From Cytospora piceicola (lineage: Eukaryota; Ascomycota; Sordariomycetes; Diaporthales; Cytosporaceae): DNA of 64,000 nt. Position 1 is the stretch's first letter. The number at the start of each line of letters is the position of its first letter. Below, piece after piece: positions 22,592-35,078 of the stretch. The notes under the pieces are model-generated. The model saw only the letters and a program-made list of their open reading frames with translations, made no database searches and was not told where the DNA came from. The DNA lies in the NCBI GenBank assembly GCA_023375675.1, contig JALQBC010000003.1, positions 1,364,001 to 1,428,000 on the forward strand. The letters run 5' to 3'. Both the position numbers and the translations under genes were made by a program.

Positions 22592-23928
22592 ATGGCCGAA
22601 AACAAGAAAAGCGATGACTTCGTGTTGCGAATGCCCGAAAGGGGCGACTCTTTCCGCGAAGAGAAAGATTCCTTCCTCGAGAGGAGAACGTCGCACAGGC
22701 TAAGCGCTCCTGTGGTCCAAGACTCGTTCGCCAAAGTCCAGAACAATCCCACCGTGTCCATCGCCGCCTACTGCTTGTCGTCGATCTCCATGACCGTGGT
22801 CAACAAGTACTGCGTGTCGGGCAAGAACTGGAACCTGAACCTGTTCTACCTGGCCATTCAGGTAAGGATCTGATAGCCCGAGACTTTGGGGAAAGGAAGC
22901 GCTTGCTGACCTTCCAAACAGTCGATTGTCTGTATCGCTGCCATCCTGATCTGCAAGAAGCTGGGCATGATTACGAACCTCGCTCCCTTCGACAAAGAGA
23001 AGGCGAGGAGATGTACGTTTAAGAATGAGCACCTCACGGTGGATTCCCGACTGACCACTGACCACCTATAGGGTACCCGATCTCTCTGCTACTCGTCGGC
23101 ATGATCTACACGAGCACCAAGTCCCTCCAGTTCCTGTCCGTCCCCGTCTACACCATCTTCAAGAACCTTACAATCATCGTTATCGCATACGGAGAAGTCT
23201 TGTGGTTCGGCGGAGAGGTGACTCCCGTGGCTCTGCTGTCCTTCGGCTTGATGGTTCTCAGCTCCGTCATCGCCGCCTGGGCCGATGTCAAGGCTGCTCT
23301 CGAGGGCGGCTATGATGCGAATGTCAGCGTGTCCACCCTGAACGCCGGTTACGCATGGATGGGAATGAACGTCTTCTGCACGGCTTCATACGTCCTGACA
23401 ATGCGCAAGGTTATCAAGAAGATGAACTTTAAGGATTGGGACTGTATGTGTACCATGCCAGTGGTTTGGGCGAACATAAGCTAACTTTGCGCAGCCATGT
23501 TCTACAACAACTTGCTTACGATCCCAACCCTCATCGTCAGCTCCTTGATCTTCGAGGACTGGAGCTCCGAGAACCTGACCCTTAACTTCCCCGTGGACTC
23601 CCGCAATGCCCTGATCGCAGGCATGATCTACTCGGGTCTGGCAGCAATCTTCATCTCGTACTGTTCGGCATGGTGCATTCGTGTTACCTCCTCAACGACA
23701 TACTCCATGGTCGGCGCCCTCAACAAGCTGCCCATCGCCGTTTCCGGTCTCGTCTTCTTCGCTGCCCCGGTTACCTTTGGCAGTGTGTCCGCTATTATCC
23801 TGGGTTTCATCAGCGGTATTGTCTACGCCTGGGCCAAGGTTCGCGCGTCGGAGCAGTCCAAGAACTCTTTGCCAACGCAACAGCCGGTAATGAGCGCAAG
23901 CTCGCAGAGCAATAAGGATGTGTCATAG
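22592..23928 (+). CDS. VRG4: Golgi GDP-mannose transporter
   Basis: Join 22592-22861, 22922-23012, 23072-23443, 23495-23928; 388 aa; introns of 60, 59 and 51 nt. A nucleotide-sugar antiporter of the Golgi membrane that imports GDP-mannose for protein and lipid mannosylation and exports GMP. About ten hydrophobic segments follow a charged cytosolic N-terminus of about 50 residues. The two signature substrate motifs of this family are intact: FYNN at residues 247-250 and GALNK at 318-322. Other family landmarks are [35 protein letters not shown] and [21 protein letters not shown]. Donors are GTAAGG, GTACGT and GTATGT. Fungal genomes may carry a second copy (Gmt2), so the paralogue number is unknown. 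Confidence 0.96.
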
Positions 23929-25000
23929 AGGAATGGCTGGCGAGGCGCATTTGGAGCGGCCCTGGAAGCTGAGCGGATCCACTGTCTCCCAGTACGAGTG
24001 TGCACACAGCATACGATAATATAGTCACGAGACGCTCGGCGGGGTCCAGCCTGTTGCAGTGAAGGGAATCACGACGGCCAATGCTCTTCTTGTAAATCAT
24101 TTGGCGTGCGTGCTCAGGACCCAGCCTGGTCTCAGTTCTTGAAAATAACAACCAGGTACATGGTCTGTTTGGGCATCTACGACCGGCGAATGTATGATCA
24201 AAGTAATGATGTTTGCGAAACACACGAGGAAAGAAACCTGACGCACATGGACAGCATTTTACGAAGTTCAAGTTGGTGGTATATGTTACATGTGCCCAAA
24301 AGCCAATGGTCACGAGGCAGAAAGGTGGCGTTTCGAGACAGAGGAGGCGACATATGCAATTTAATCAATGACATTACAAGGGGTATGGCCAGAGTCATTT
24401 GCTCGACGGAGTTTAGTGTGTTTGCTGCATGTTATCGAGATATATCAGGACATTCATATTGGTTAACGTTGCGGCGTGTTGAGCAGATGCCGAGGTACAT
24501 AGCGTGGGTTGTGTGGGTGAACATCCGAACCACACATATACAGAGGTATATATATCTCCATGAAAATGCAATGTGTGTTTCCAAAAGTGCCCAGCTGCTG
24601 GGAGTTGTTGCAACCCTCAATAATACCTGGGTAATAATAACATGCCTGATGGGAGGATATTAGGCCATTAGGTTGAATTGTTGTAAGATGTTGAACCATG
24701 CGCCATGAGCTGGTGTGCCCACTTGGCGTATGCAGTGACATCACAGTTTCAATGCTACACAAAAGCCAGAAAAGTTGTTGAATTGTGCCACAGCATAGCC
24801 GTTCCTCACCATCGCCGACTGTTGAACCGTCTTCAACGCGTCCCAGACAGATCTTGCACACTCGTATAGGAGGGATTAGGATCTCCTTTGGACCCTCTCT
24901 CTTTCTTTTGAAATTGGACCAGGCATGGACTCGCGATAGACTCTGCCAGAATCGAGCTCCCTTCACGTCTCCTTCCCAACGCCTCCGCGTTGCTCTCGAG
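23929..25000. other. Intergenic region, AT-rich, no gene supported
   Basis: About 1.1 kb between the GDP-mannose transporter and ALE1. A 185-codon open frame at 24106-24663 has no recognisable motif and unusual composition, so I treat it as chance. A TA-rich stretch lies near 24533-24558. The last 200 bases before 25001 are C/T-rich and suit a promoter and 5' UTR. Confidence 0.55.
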
Positions 25001-26967
25001 ATGTTGCCCTACATACACGCCCGTAAGCTGCTCTGGCGCTTTTGCTCTGCTGCCCCAAACTGTTGCGCTAACTTATGTGATCGAATAGCCTTCGAATACG
25101 TGGCCGGGCTCATCGGCGCCGGGCCCGATGAACGTGAGCCGTGCCTCTATCCTCCTCGGAACCGCTTCTTACGAGACTAACACATTAGCTCGGCTGCAGT
25201 CAAGCTCATTTTCTCGATTATCCTATCGTATCCCCTTGCCGGCGTCCTAAAACGCGTCCCCGATGCAAAACCCGCATACAAGAACCTGTTCATTATCGCG
25301 TACGTCTACTGCATTCCCACGCAGCTGCTGGAAGTGAGGAAGGGAGAGAGACTTTGGTCCAAGAGCTAGGAACTGACATGTGCTTTTCACCCACAGCATC
25401 GGGGTATTCTATCTCGTCGGGCTCTTCGACCTATGGGTCGGTCTGCGCACCATCCTGATCGCCTCGGTTGGCGCATACGGGATCGCGTACTACCTCCGCG
25501 GTAGCCCCTACATGCCATGGGTCGGCTTCGTCTTCCTGATGGTGCACATGAGCACGAACCAGCTCGCCCGCCAGTTCGCCAACGCCCCGTCCGCCATCGA
25601 CATCACGGGCGCGCAGATGGTCCTGGTCATGAAGCTGAGCGCGTTCTGCTGGAACGTCGCGGACGGCCTGCTCCCGGAGGACCAGATGTCGGACTTCCAG
25701 AAGGACAGGGTCCTCAAGGAGCTCCCCAACCTGCTGGACTACTTCGGCTACGTCTTCTTCTTCCCCGCGCTGCTCGCCGGCCCCGCCATGGACTTTGCCG
25801 AATACAGGCGCTGGCTGGACACGAGCATGTTTGAGGTCCCCTCCACCGTCGACCCGGCCAAGAAGCCGCCCACGCGCAAGAAGCGGCGCATCCCGCGCAG
25901 CGCCACGCCCGCCATGTGGAAGCTGGCCACGGGCATCGTGTGGATCCTGGTCTTCCTCAACTTCTCCGGGTGGTACAGCATCGACGCCCTCCTGGACGAC
26001 ACCTACATGGACTACAGCTTTGCCCGGCGCGTCTGGATGCTGTACATGACCAACTTCACCGCGCGCATGAAGTACTACGGCGTCTGGTCCATGACCGAGG
26101 GCGCCTGCATCCTCACGGGCATGGGCTACAATGGCTTCGACCCTGTTACGGGCAAGGTCAGCTGGGACAGGCTTCGCAACATCTACCCGTGGGGCGTCGA
26201 GACGTCCCAGAACACGAGGGCGTACCTTGAGAACTGGAACATGAAGACCAACCTGTGGCTGCGACACTACGTGTACCTGAGGGTCACGCCGAGGGGCAAG
26301 AAGCCCGGTTTCAGGGCCAGCTTGGCTACCTTTACGACGAGTGCGGTGTGGCATGGGTTCTATCCCGGGTATTACCTCGCGTTCATTCTAGCCAGTTTCA
26401 TCCAGACTATCGCCAAGAGTAGGTTCTGAAGATACCCCGAAGTTGATGTGTGGCATCGGCACAGACTAACCCTTGATGACAGACTTCCGCCGTTACTTCC
26501 GGCCCTTCTTCATGGACCCTATCACCCAGCAGCCCACCTCGCTGAAGCCCTACTACGACTTCTTCTCCTTCCTCGTCACCCAGCTCGCTTTCACGTTCAC
26601 GACCACGCCGTTCATCGTCCTCGGCTTCGCCGACAGCGTCAAGATCTGGGGGCGCGTGTACTTCTACGGCGTGGCCTGCGTCGGCCTGTCCATGGCCTTC
26701 TTCGCGAGCCCCGCCAAGCCCTTCCTCAAGATGAAGATCGAGGAGCGGGCCGCGGCGGCGGGCGGCCAGCTGCGCAGGAGCGCGAGCACCGACAGCCTCG
26801 CGGCCGGGGGGAGCAACGACCAGGAGGCGCTCGTGGGGCCGGGCCTGTCGAGCGACGTCAACAGGGAGTTCGGCGAGATGTTCGGCGAGGCCAGGCTGAG
26901 CTGGGCGGAGAGGCAGAAGCTGATGAAGGCGAAGGGGATGAAGGTGAAGGGCGAAAAGGCCCAGTAG
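25001..26967 (+). CDS. ALE1: Lysophospholipid acyltransferase, MBOAT family (Ale1/Lpt1-like)
   Basis: Join 25001-25022, 25089-25133, 25200-25299, 25397-26418, 26483-26967; 557 aa; all phases agree. MBOAT enzyme of the ER membrane that reacylates lysophospholipids with acyl-CoA (Lands cycle). The N-terminus is cut into three tiny exons (MLPYIHA, PFEYVAGLIGAGPDE, LKLIFSIILSYPLAG...). The MBOAT core includes LDYFGYVFFFPALLAGPAMDFAEYRRW, FTARMKYYGVWSMTEGACILTGMGYNG and WNMKTNLWLRHYVYLR, which holds the conserved Asn region; the catalytic His lies in TTSAVWHGFYPGYY. The C-terminal 90 residues are Ala/Lys/Ser-rich and likely cytosolic. The exon 1 ATG lies seven codons before a GTAAGC donor; the family N-terminus fits, but small exons are the weakest part of the model. 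Confidence 0.93.
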
Positions 26968-29262
26968 TCGGACGCGGGTGCATTGGGAGAGGTCTGGTAT
27001 TTCTGGGCATTGTTGGGCGGTCCAGGTGTATTGGATATGATTAACCAGCCCCGGGAAACCCTGAAGTCGAGTTTGTGAAGGTTATAGATTCGCGACTCTC
27101 CTGAGATGACCATGCCTTGGAGTTAGGTGGTGGTTGTGATGCTTCGACTCGACCAGCACTTGCATTTGCATAGTATAGGCGCCTTTTCAACACGATGAAA
27201 CAGAATAGATAGATCAGTATGTATTGAACTGGTATATACTTCCCCAACTATCATGTAGACATTTCATCGCCCCATGCACCGCCTAATGTTTCCACGACAA
27301 CACGATGATCACACTAATTTATAAACGTCCACTTTCATCAAATCTCTCACATGCGACCATATCCACAAGAAAATACGGGATCCCGTCCGCTCTCCCTTAG
27401 TCAAGCTTGTGAGAGGCCAATTAGTAGTTGGGTCGGTGACGACCAGCGAATCCTGGCTGTTGCATGTATTCTCTTTTTGCTCCTTTCGGGATTTTTGTGT
27501 CGTGATATCGTGAGTCGTGACTATGGAAATTCAAGGAGGAAGTGAGGGTTGGGGTTCTTGTTTTGCCATAACACCCCCCCTTGGGGGGGCAGCCTCACCC
27601 TGAAACATATCTTAGGTACCTAGGTAGGTAGTGAACTCGACGAGGAATGTTTCCAAAAATTACCTTGCAAGCTACCTTCCTACCCATGTATTCCCCATTA
27701 CCATATTACTTATTCTGGCGACCCTGGCCATGCCTTGAGCCGAACAGTTTAGTTCCCCAGGCATGAACATATTGGTAAAACAAGTATACGGTTGCTGTGC
27801 AGGTTGTCTTCGTCGTCTGCTGATTCCATCTTGCTACTCACCTGAGGTCTTCATTGAAGATGGAATCCTGGGCCCTTGGGTGGACCATGCATACGGAATA
27901 CTACATATGTACCTAGGTAGCTTGAATACATAGTATGATGTTTCTGAGACAGTGCCGGCATGGCAGCTGCATGGACAGTCTCAGATGAGCCCTCTTCATT
28001 TCCCGATATACATCAACATCGAAGCCGCAGTCGATCGAGAGTGTGACAGAAGGGGAAAAAGGATGCTGGTAGAATAAAATTGAGTAGGGACAGGACCCAC
28101 GCCGCGGCCGAGAGCCTTCACTACACATGACGGTGAACAGAGCATCCCGAAGGCGATGCCCGGACCGACTCCGGCCGGGCAAGCCCATACAACCTCTCCG
28201 AAGATATTGGAAGGGGAGTTCCGGGAGGCTTCACAAAGCGAATCTTGCGAGATCCACCAGATGAGGCGTATGGGCCTGGGGTTGCGTGGGCCAGCCTGCA
28301 AACCCTCTTTCGCGGGGAGAAAGGTACTCTTTCCAAGGACGGAGCATATGCACCGGAATTGTCTCACCTTGTTGCGGTCACGAAAAATCTGATCAGCTGG
28401 AAGTTCTAACAGTAGAGAAAACAAGTATGTATGTGTGTAGGTATGTGGGCACAGTGGATACAGATGTACCATTCACATTGAAACAGGTGCAACAACGCAG
28501 GCCTAGGGTGGTTTCAATTTTCTCACCTCTTTTACCATTTCGATTGACTTGACACGGCCGGAAATTCGAGTGATCTAATCTCGTGTTACTGTCGGAAGGA
28601 CGATACTGGCCAATTCAGAGGTTCCAAGACACAATGCTGTGCGCCATTGTAGGCATTGTCCTCCCTTTATACTGACGAGCAAATTATGGAGGCGAGACAA
28701 ATGCTTCGGTGTCTCATGGCGTACGTCTACACGGTAGTGCTACTATAGTCAGTCCTTGCTCAGGAATAGGGATTGATCAGAGCGCACAGTATTTCCCAAG
28801 TTGCCTCGTCGTGACAATCCTCACTTCTCACTTCGTCATACAGTGGCACGTTTGTTGGGAATGAACGTTGCATTATTTCTTACTTCCTATCAAAGACAAA
28901 GTTTGATTGATAGGAGTGAAACGGATACTAAGGTAGACAAAACACGCGACCCTTCCCCATCAATTACCGTCGATCATCCTTTCGCCTGTAGGAATGATTT
29001 CCCTGACCGGGTATCACATACGACTTCCATTCCGTCCGGGTATAAGAAAATTCATTGAGCATCAAGTGAGCACTGAACAAAAGAAAAATTACTCTCGGGC
29101 ATCCTGATAGACCGTCGAGGCCCTCGAGGGTGATAATGGCCTCGCGGGTGTTTGATTAACGGTATCGGACCCGTTGTCATGGTCATATTTGTAATGGCCA
29201 TGCTCCGCCGTGGAGATCGGCGTTATGGCAGCTGGGTTGATCTTCATGGCGCCCATACCGCT
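26968..29262. other. Intergenic region between convergent ALE1 and the HAM1-like gene
   Basis: About 2.3 kb with no recognisable gene. Exact TACCTAGGTA palindromes lie at 27617-27626 and 27910-27919. A C7-TT-G7 inverted repeat lies at 27574-27589, flanked by GTGAGG (27543-27548) and CCTCAC (27593-27598). Short open frames around 28000-29060 show no motif. Confidence 0.6.
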
Positions 29263-32121
29263 CTAGTAATTGGCACTACCGTTGGTGATCCTTGTGCTGC
29301 CGTTGGTAGGCACGCCGGAATGCTGCAAGCCGGAAGAGTGCTGCCCGCTGGAGAACTGGCCGCTAGATGGCTGCAAGCCGGAGGAGTGCTGCTGTCCACT
29401 GGAGAACTGGCCGCTAGATGGCTGCAAGTCGGAGGAGTGCTGCTGTCCACTGGAGAACTGGCCGCCAGATTGCTGCAAGCCGGAGGAGTGCTGCTGTCCA
29501 CTGGAGAACTGGCCGCCAGATTGCTGCACGCTGGAGTGAGGAACGCTGGTGTTGTGCGGCTTGCGAGTTACCTGAGGAGCAGGTTGAATGTCGGAGCTCT
29601 CTGCAATGGCTTGTTAGCGATGTTCAAAAATTTGGCACACTTCAGCTGACAACTTACTCTTGGCAGATCCGATCGAGAACACAGGCGACTCCCACTTCTC
29701 GCCCTTCCTGGCAAGCTCCTTGTACTCGGTAGCCTTGGAGCTAATGCCACCAGGCAGATGGATGTTGGGGAACATAGAGTCCTCCTTGGTGATAGCATAG
29801 TTGACCTTCTTGTCCGCAGTCGCGTTCTCCGCCTTCTTCTTGCCTTGCAAGAATTGCTTCTGCAGTGCGTCGCTGTAGCGCTTGTAGATGTTGGGCGCGT
29901 TCTCAGGGTCGTTCTGAGCCTGCTCCAGTGCGCGGTCAGCTTCGATCTGCACCTTCTTCAAGAGGCCGTCGGCCTTGTTGAAGTTGTCCTTGATGGCCTT
30001 CTCAGCTGCCTTCTGGATAGCAGGGCGCATAGCCTTGAGAGCGATAGGCTTGGCGAGGGCGAAAAGCAGCTTGTGCTTGGACTTCTTGACCTTCAGCTTC
30101 ATGTTGCTGATGTTGACGTCGACCTTTTCGACCTTGAAGAAGTTCTGCGTATCATGCTTGTCGGCGGTAGCCATCTTCAGGGTGAAGCCGAAGCCTTCGC
30201 CAGCGAGGATAATGTCCATGATGCCCTGATCCGTAATAGAAGGGAATCCCTGCTTCTTCTTCACGTAGAAGCTGACGTCCCGGAGGTCCATCTGGACGCC
30301 AGAGACCTTGATCTCAAAGGCATGATTCTGCTTGTTAGAGATCTTCTTCCGTCCCCAGCGCATGTGGTTCTGGCTGTGGACCTCCAGCAGGTTGGGCGTG
30401 AAGTTGTCGCTTTCGAGGACAAGGTTCTCGATGACAGCATCGACCATAGGGTCAGAGTACTCGATTCTGGGCACAGGGATGTAGGCGACGTTCTCAAAGA
30501 TGGCGGGAATGATGACGTCAGTCAGATCCTTGACCAGGTGAGGCTTGAACGTGGGCTTGCCATTGTGATCGTTGCCCAGATCGGTGAAGAGCTTTTCGAT
30601 GGACTCGGCAAATCGCTTGTTCTGGTGGTCCTCGTCGAACTGTCCGGCGAGGAACTTGATCTCGTCGAGAATGCGGTCAGTATGAGCCTTGTACTTCTGA
30701 CGAAGGAGGTAGTCGCCGTGGTCGTAGAGCCTGTTCCACTCCTGAGTTGAGGAGTCCTCCAAGATGTATCCCTGCTCCATAAGAGCACGTCGGATGTACT
30801 TGTCCATAGCCTTGAACCAGTCCCTAAGTTCTGGGTCATTTTGGGCGTCCACGTAGATTTGGTTGATAGAAGCCCAGAGGTCGTCACTCGAGGTGCCGTT
30901 GGCAAAACGTTCAATGAGAGTCTTGAGGTCAGCCTCAGCCTGGGCCATACCCGAGCGAGCCTCCTTCACGGTGCCGGAGCTACCCTGCGTCATGCTGTTG
31001 GCGTGGCTGCTGTATTCCTCCGCGAGGTCCAGGAGAGTGGAAATCGCTTCCTGGTAGTCGGGGTGCTGCTGGCACTCAATGACCATCTTCTTGAGTCGCC
31101 AGATAGTCTGCTCACGACGCTCCTCGGGCATCTTCTTCTTCAGGTAGTCCTTCGTCTTGGCACGGTACTCCTCAGTCCTCCTGTTTGCCTTCTCCTTGGC
31201 ATCCTGTTTGTCCTGCTCGGACAATCCCGCCTTCTGCTGAGCAGTCTGCTTAGCGGAATCAATGCCGGCGCCCACGTGGACACCGCTGTCGCTGCTACGG
31301 GTAGCAGGGTCGTTCTGGGCAGACCTTGTGGCGTTCGAGAACACATCCTTGGCATCCCCTGTAGGGTTGTTGCTTCCCTGGTAGCCTTTCTGACCAGTCA
31401 ACTGGTTCTTGATCTTGTCCTTGGACAAGTCTGGTGTGTCATGCCAAGTATTGTCATCCGCGGGATGATCGATCTGCGCCAACTGTTCCTCGTCAGGGTT
31501 CACCTTGTGGGCAGCGTTTGCAGCGGCATCACCAGCCATGTCTCGAATGAGAATGGTCGCGTCGTTCACTGTCCGGTCAGTCAGAAGCAGATGATAACGA
31601 ACGAGATACAAGCGAAAACTTACGAAGCTTGCGGAACTGGCCATTGGTAATGATCAGTGTTCCGAGGGTGCGCAGTCCTTGAAGCGCCTGGTCACCGTGC
31701 TGCTTGGCAGTGTTCTTATCGACGGGAGCATTAGGGGTAGGAACGGCGCTAGTGTCGAACTGCTGTGTCTGCCAGATGAAATCTTGCAGCAGATTGCCTT
31801 CGTTCTTGGTCAAGAGGAGATGCTTGGATTGCGAGACAACATTGCGAACGTCGTTGAGCAGGGACCTGCCCTCGGTAGAGAGCTTGCTCGATGGTTTGTT
31901 GAGAGCTTTGGATGCAAGGAAGCTGTTCAAAGCCACATCAACCTGGTCGTTCTGTAGGAGGATGGTTAGAAACACGATACTGTCAAGTAATGATAATAGT
32001 TTGTACATACTGATGGAACCTTGCCATTCTGGAATGCGCTGATGATGCCGTAAATTTGGAGCTTCCTGTTGACGTCGGCCTCCTTCTTCTTAAGGTCCAC
32101 AGGTTTGTTGACGGAAGCCAT
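29263..32121 (-). CDS. HAM1-like protein with two HAM1-type domains and a repetitive tail
   Basis: Minus-strand exons 32121-32011, 31951-31624, 31568-29658, 29600-29263; 895 aa. I recognise the fungal family with HAM1-like N- and C-terminal domains (formerly DUF5923/DUF4449), thought to be lipid-binding-like; its biochemical role is not established. The N-terminus MASVNKPVDLKKKEADVNRKLQ is followed by a helical region, a Gly/Asn/Asp-rich linker, and a long charged domain (EQTIWRLKKMVIECQQHPDY, LLDLAEEYSSHAN). The C-terminal domain holds FENVAYIPVPRIEYSDPMVD, VDAVIENLVLESDNFTPNLLEV, FEIKVSGVQMDLRDVSFYVKKK and GFGFTLKMA, which read as amphipathic beta strands. The last exon adds a Ser/Gln/Gly tail with 17-residue repeats (GQFSSGQQHSSGL). 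No signal peptide or membrane span is seen. All donors are GTAAGT or GTATGT and the phases close. Family assignment is from memory of conserved segments. Confidence 0.85.
29322..29531. repeat. 51-bp minisatellite in the last exon of the HAM1-like gene
   Basis: Units begin at 29350, 29401, 29452 and 29503 at an exact 51-bp spacing, with a partial copy before and a truncated last one. Each encodes 17 residues of the type QFSSGQQHSSGLQPSSG. Differences are mostly single bases. Confidence 0.9.
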
Positions 32122-35078
32122 GATTTTGTTTTGCTGTTGGATGATGATTTTATTGAGGTAAACAAAGGCAGATAGATAGAAAGAAACTCGTGGCTTTTTT
32201 GGGGGTATCACAGTATGTTATTTTGTTTTGGGGGGGGGGGTATCAAAAGTTGGTTGGGTAGGGGGGGTTTGTTGATGGTGTGAAGACTCGTCAACAACGT
32301 TTTGGTATGTAGGTAGAAGGGGGGAGGAGGACCAGAAGGAAGCTGTTGGCAGCTGGTCAAGTTGTCTTATACACCTTGACTCGGTACCAGTGTGAACCAG
32401 TCTAAAGCAGAGTGTGTGGTACGTTTCCCTGATATTGTGACGTGAAGCAGTACGTCATACGTGCTGTTGCATCGACGTCAAAACACTACCTAGATATCAA
32501 GGGGGGCCGGGTGGGAAATGCAGACGGTGGTAGATTAGACGCCTGGACGCCTGGACGGTGGACGGGTGACGGCCACCAGCAAGGGACTGGGACTGGAACT
32601 GGAACTGGTAGAACTAGAACTGGGAAAGGGGACTACGGAAACTGGGACTGGAACTGGGGACTGGAATTGGACAATACCTCACTACCAATGAAAATCTGGT
32701 GCCGGTTACCTCAATCCAGTGATTGTCTTCTCTACTACAGGTTAGCGTCGTTGCGAGCTACCCAACCATGCTGCCATGCCAATCTCCTTTCCTTCCTTCT
32801 AACCTGCCTTGCCTGCCTTCTCTTTCCCTCTGCTGCAGTACTTACTGTCTGTCTCTGTTTTCGGCGGCAGGGGGTTGGAACCGGTCCTAAATTGGAAAGA
32901 ACCATCGAGACTCGCAATGGCCAGGCCTGCCAGGGTTGCTAGGCTGCCAGGGTGGTCCCCCGACCCCGATCGAAGAAAGAAAGTCCAGTCGCCGGCACTC
33001 TCCCAAGTGGATCACTGACAACCTGGAACTTTATGTAGATCTGTGTGCGGAGCGTGCCTTACGCGGTTCGGTTGATCAATCCATCGGTTCCATGTGATGA
33101 CTTGGCACCATCTGGGCATTCTCTTGAGTAAGGTACATTGGTACATACAAACATACATCAGAATTCAATTTACTGTGGAGTAATGGCTGGACCCACATGT
33201 CCTTTCCTCCTTCTCGAACCTTGTGGGGTCCTTCTTCATCTTTTCAGACACGCCTCTTGCGCAGCAGCTATTGAATGTGTATGGTGGTGATGTATGCGCA
33301 AGCCGGCAATTTAAAATTTGGGTTACATTTTACCATCTGGGCAAGCTGAACTTCCAAGTACAGGGAGAAACTTCCCCAGATGGTGTCCAGGTGATACATA
33401 CCCAAGTATACAATACAAGATGTTCCCGGGGAGCCATTGAAGCCACTCATGATGAGACACGATCGCAAATTTGTGCGAGGCTCGCCAATTTTGGCTGGCA
33501 GCGTGCATGGTTCACAGCCAATTGCTTGAAAATGCATTGGTGCTGTCGTGGATCGTGTGTTTTGCCGTGGTACGTATTGGAGAAGACAGCTGGGATCAAG
33601 CTCATCAAACGGAGATCCTTCGTCGGTTCTGATAGCCGGAGCCAATTGACCTGGGTTGGGTGCGTACTCAAGTTTGTACTTATGTACTATGTACTTTTAG
33701 CGTGGAGCTACCTAGGCTAGGTACCTACCTAGGTGGAGCTGGAGCGGGAGCTGGGTGCTGGTGTTCTTCTGTTATGAGGCTGGATGCATGACGTCAAGGC
33801 GATTTCATTTGGAATTACGCTTGGAATACAGGCCGGTCCCAGGCCGTTCTGGTGGTCTCTTGTTGGCATACTCTCCACGGTCCACGATCACGATCCCGGA
33901 TCAATTCGGGCTTTTTAGCTCCTTGAATGGTCCAGGTTGGTTCCGTACTTACCTAGGTAGATAACAACTACTGTGTATTAACCCGTAGACGGGTGAGCTT
34001 GGCAAAGTCTGTTTTCCACCGGTTGGTTGCACCTCCTTCGAGAGAATGCACACAGTCATTATTAGTATTAGTATGTTGTTTTGTTCACCCGCATGCATGG
34101 ATCAGTCAACCACTGCTTCACGTTTCAGTTCAGCAGGGACCTAGGCTTGATATGCTGTAAATGGTGCCTCACGAGCGGTGTACAGAGTACTACGTACCTA
34201 GCCAAATATCACCATATGTACGGATTAAACGGAGCAATCTTCCCAGACCCGCCCGTCAATGGCACGCGGACGGACGTTTTGACCCCTGGAAGTCTCACAC
34301 AGACGGGAAGCAGCAGGATGGGGTGGCAGGGGAGGCAGCCCCATGACAGGGTTATGATGCAACCAACTATCCCGACATTTCCAGATGCAGTTGCACCTCT
34401 TAATCCTGCTAAACCAGATAAGGAGCCCTTGCCCTCCGTAGGGCGGTGATCATGTCGACTTTCTCTTGTTTCCGGCTGTTGCTACCGGTTCCAATGCAGT
34501 ACGGTTGAGGTAATCATGACCTGACTGGCATCCCGGGAGGTTACAGAGATTTTTTTCCGTCGTCGAACTTGGAGGCCGCAAAGGACAAATTTGGGTGATG
34601 GATCCTGTTCTATAATGGAAAGTCACCGAGACGACACTTAAACAAGGTTCCAGGTTGGTATGAGCGTCAGTCATTGCTGAGATTCAGATGAAAGCAAGGG
34701 TCTAACCCGGACATACATAAAGATCCCATGCATCCCCGGTCGAAAGTTCACGTGGACAAAGTTGGGTGAATGCAAGTTTGATTGACAGACTAACAAGCAG
34801 AATATGCTTAACTGCCCAGCTGCTGCTTTTCTACTCGACGGAGCCTAGATGACTCAGCGTTAGGCAAATGCCCACGTGACCCGGCGAGGCAGGCGCGTCA
34901 GGTAGCTTAGGCAACAGTCCCAATTGTGGTACCCTGTAGTCGCGCTGCGCGTCTTCAACGTCTATTACTGAGGTCACATTTCCACAATGTCAATTGCAAC
35001 CGCAACCGCAACCATAATCTCATCTCATCTTTTATGAATGCGGACCAACCTCACATCTGTTGAACCCCCAAAGAAATC
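32122..35078. other. Large divergent intergenic region, HAM1-like / LIG4
   Basis: Nearly 3 kb between divergent starts with no recognisable gene. It contains a G tract near 32230, a GGAACT/GGGACT repeat stretch at 32584-32670, a near copy of the palindrome at 33726-33735 and an exact copy at 33950-33959. GCAACC repeats near 34990 precede LIG4. A 165-codon open frame at 33223-33720 has no motif and is not called. Confidence 0.55.
32584..32670. repeat. GGAACT/GGGACT simple repeat
   Basis: Imperfect hexamer repeat (GGGACTGGAACTGGAACTGG and variants) in non-coding sequence. It may vary in length between isolates. Confidence 0.75.

Noticed and set aside
24106..24663. 185-codon plus-strand frame downstream of the GDP-mannose transporter
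   Set aside because: No motif, odd composition, no plausible start context; likely chance in a 3' region.
25431..26354. 307-codon minus-strand frame
   Set aside because: Antisense of the ALE1 MBOAT core.
29758..30750. 330-codon plus-strand frame with Leu/Val-rich composition
   Set aside because: Antisense shadow of the HAM1-like gene, which has introns in phase and a family match.
33223..33720. 165-codon open frame upstream of LIG4
   Set aside because: No recognisable motif or splice partner, and the start context is poor.
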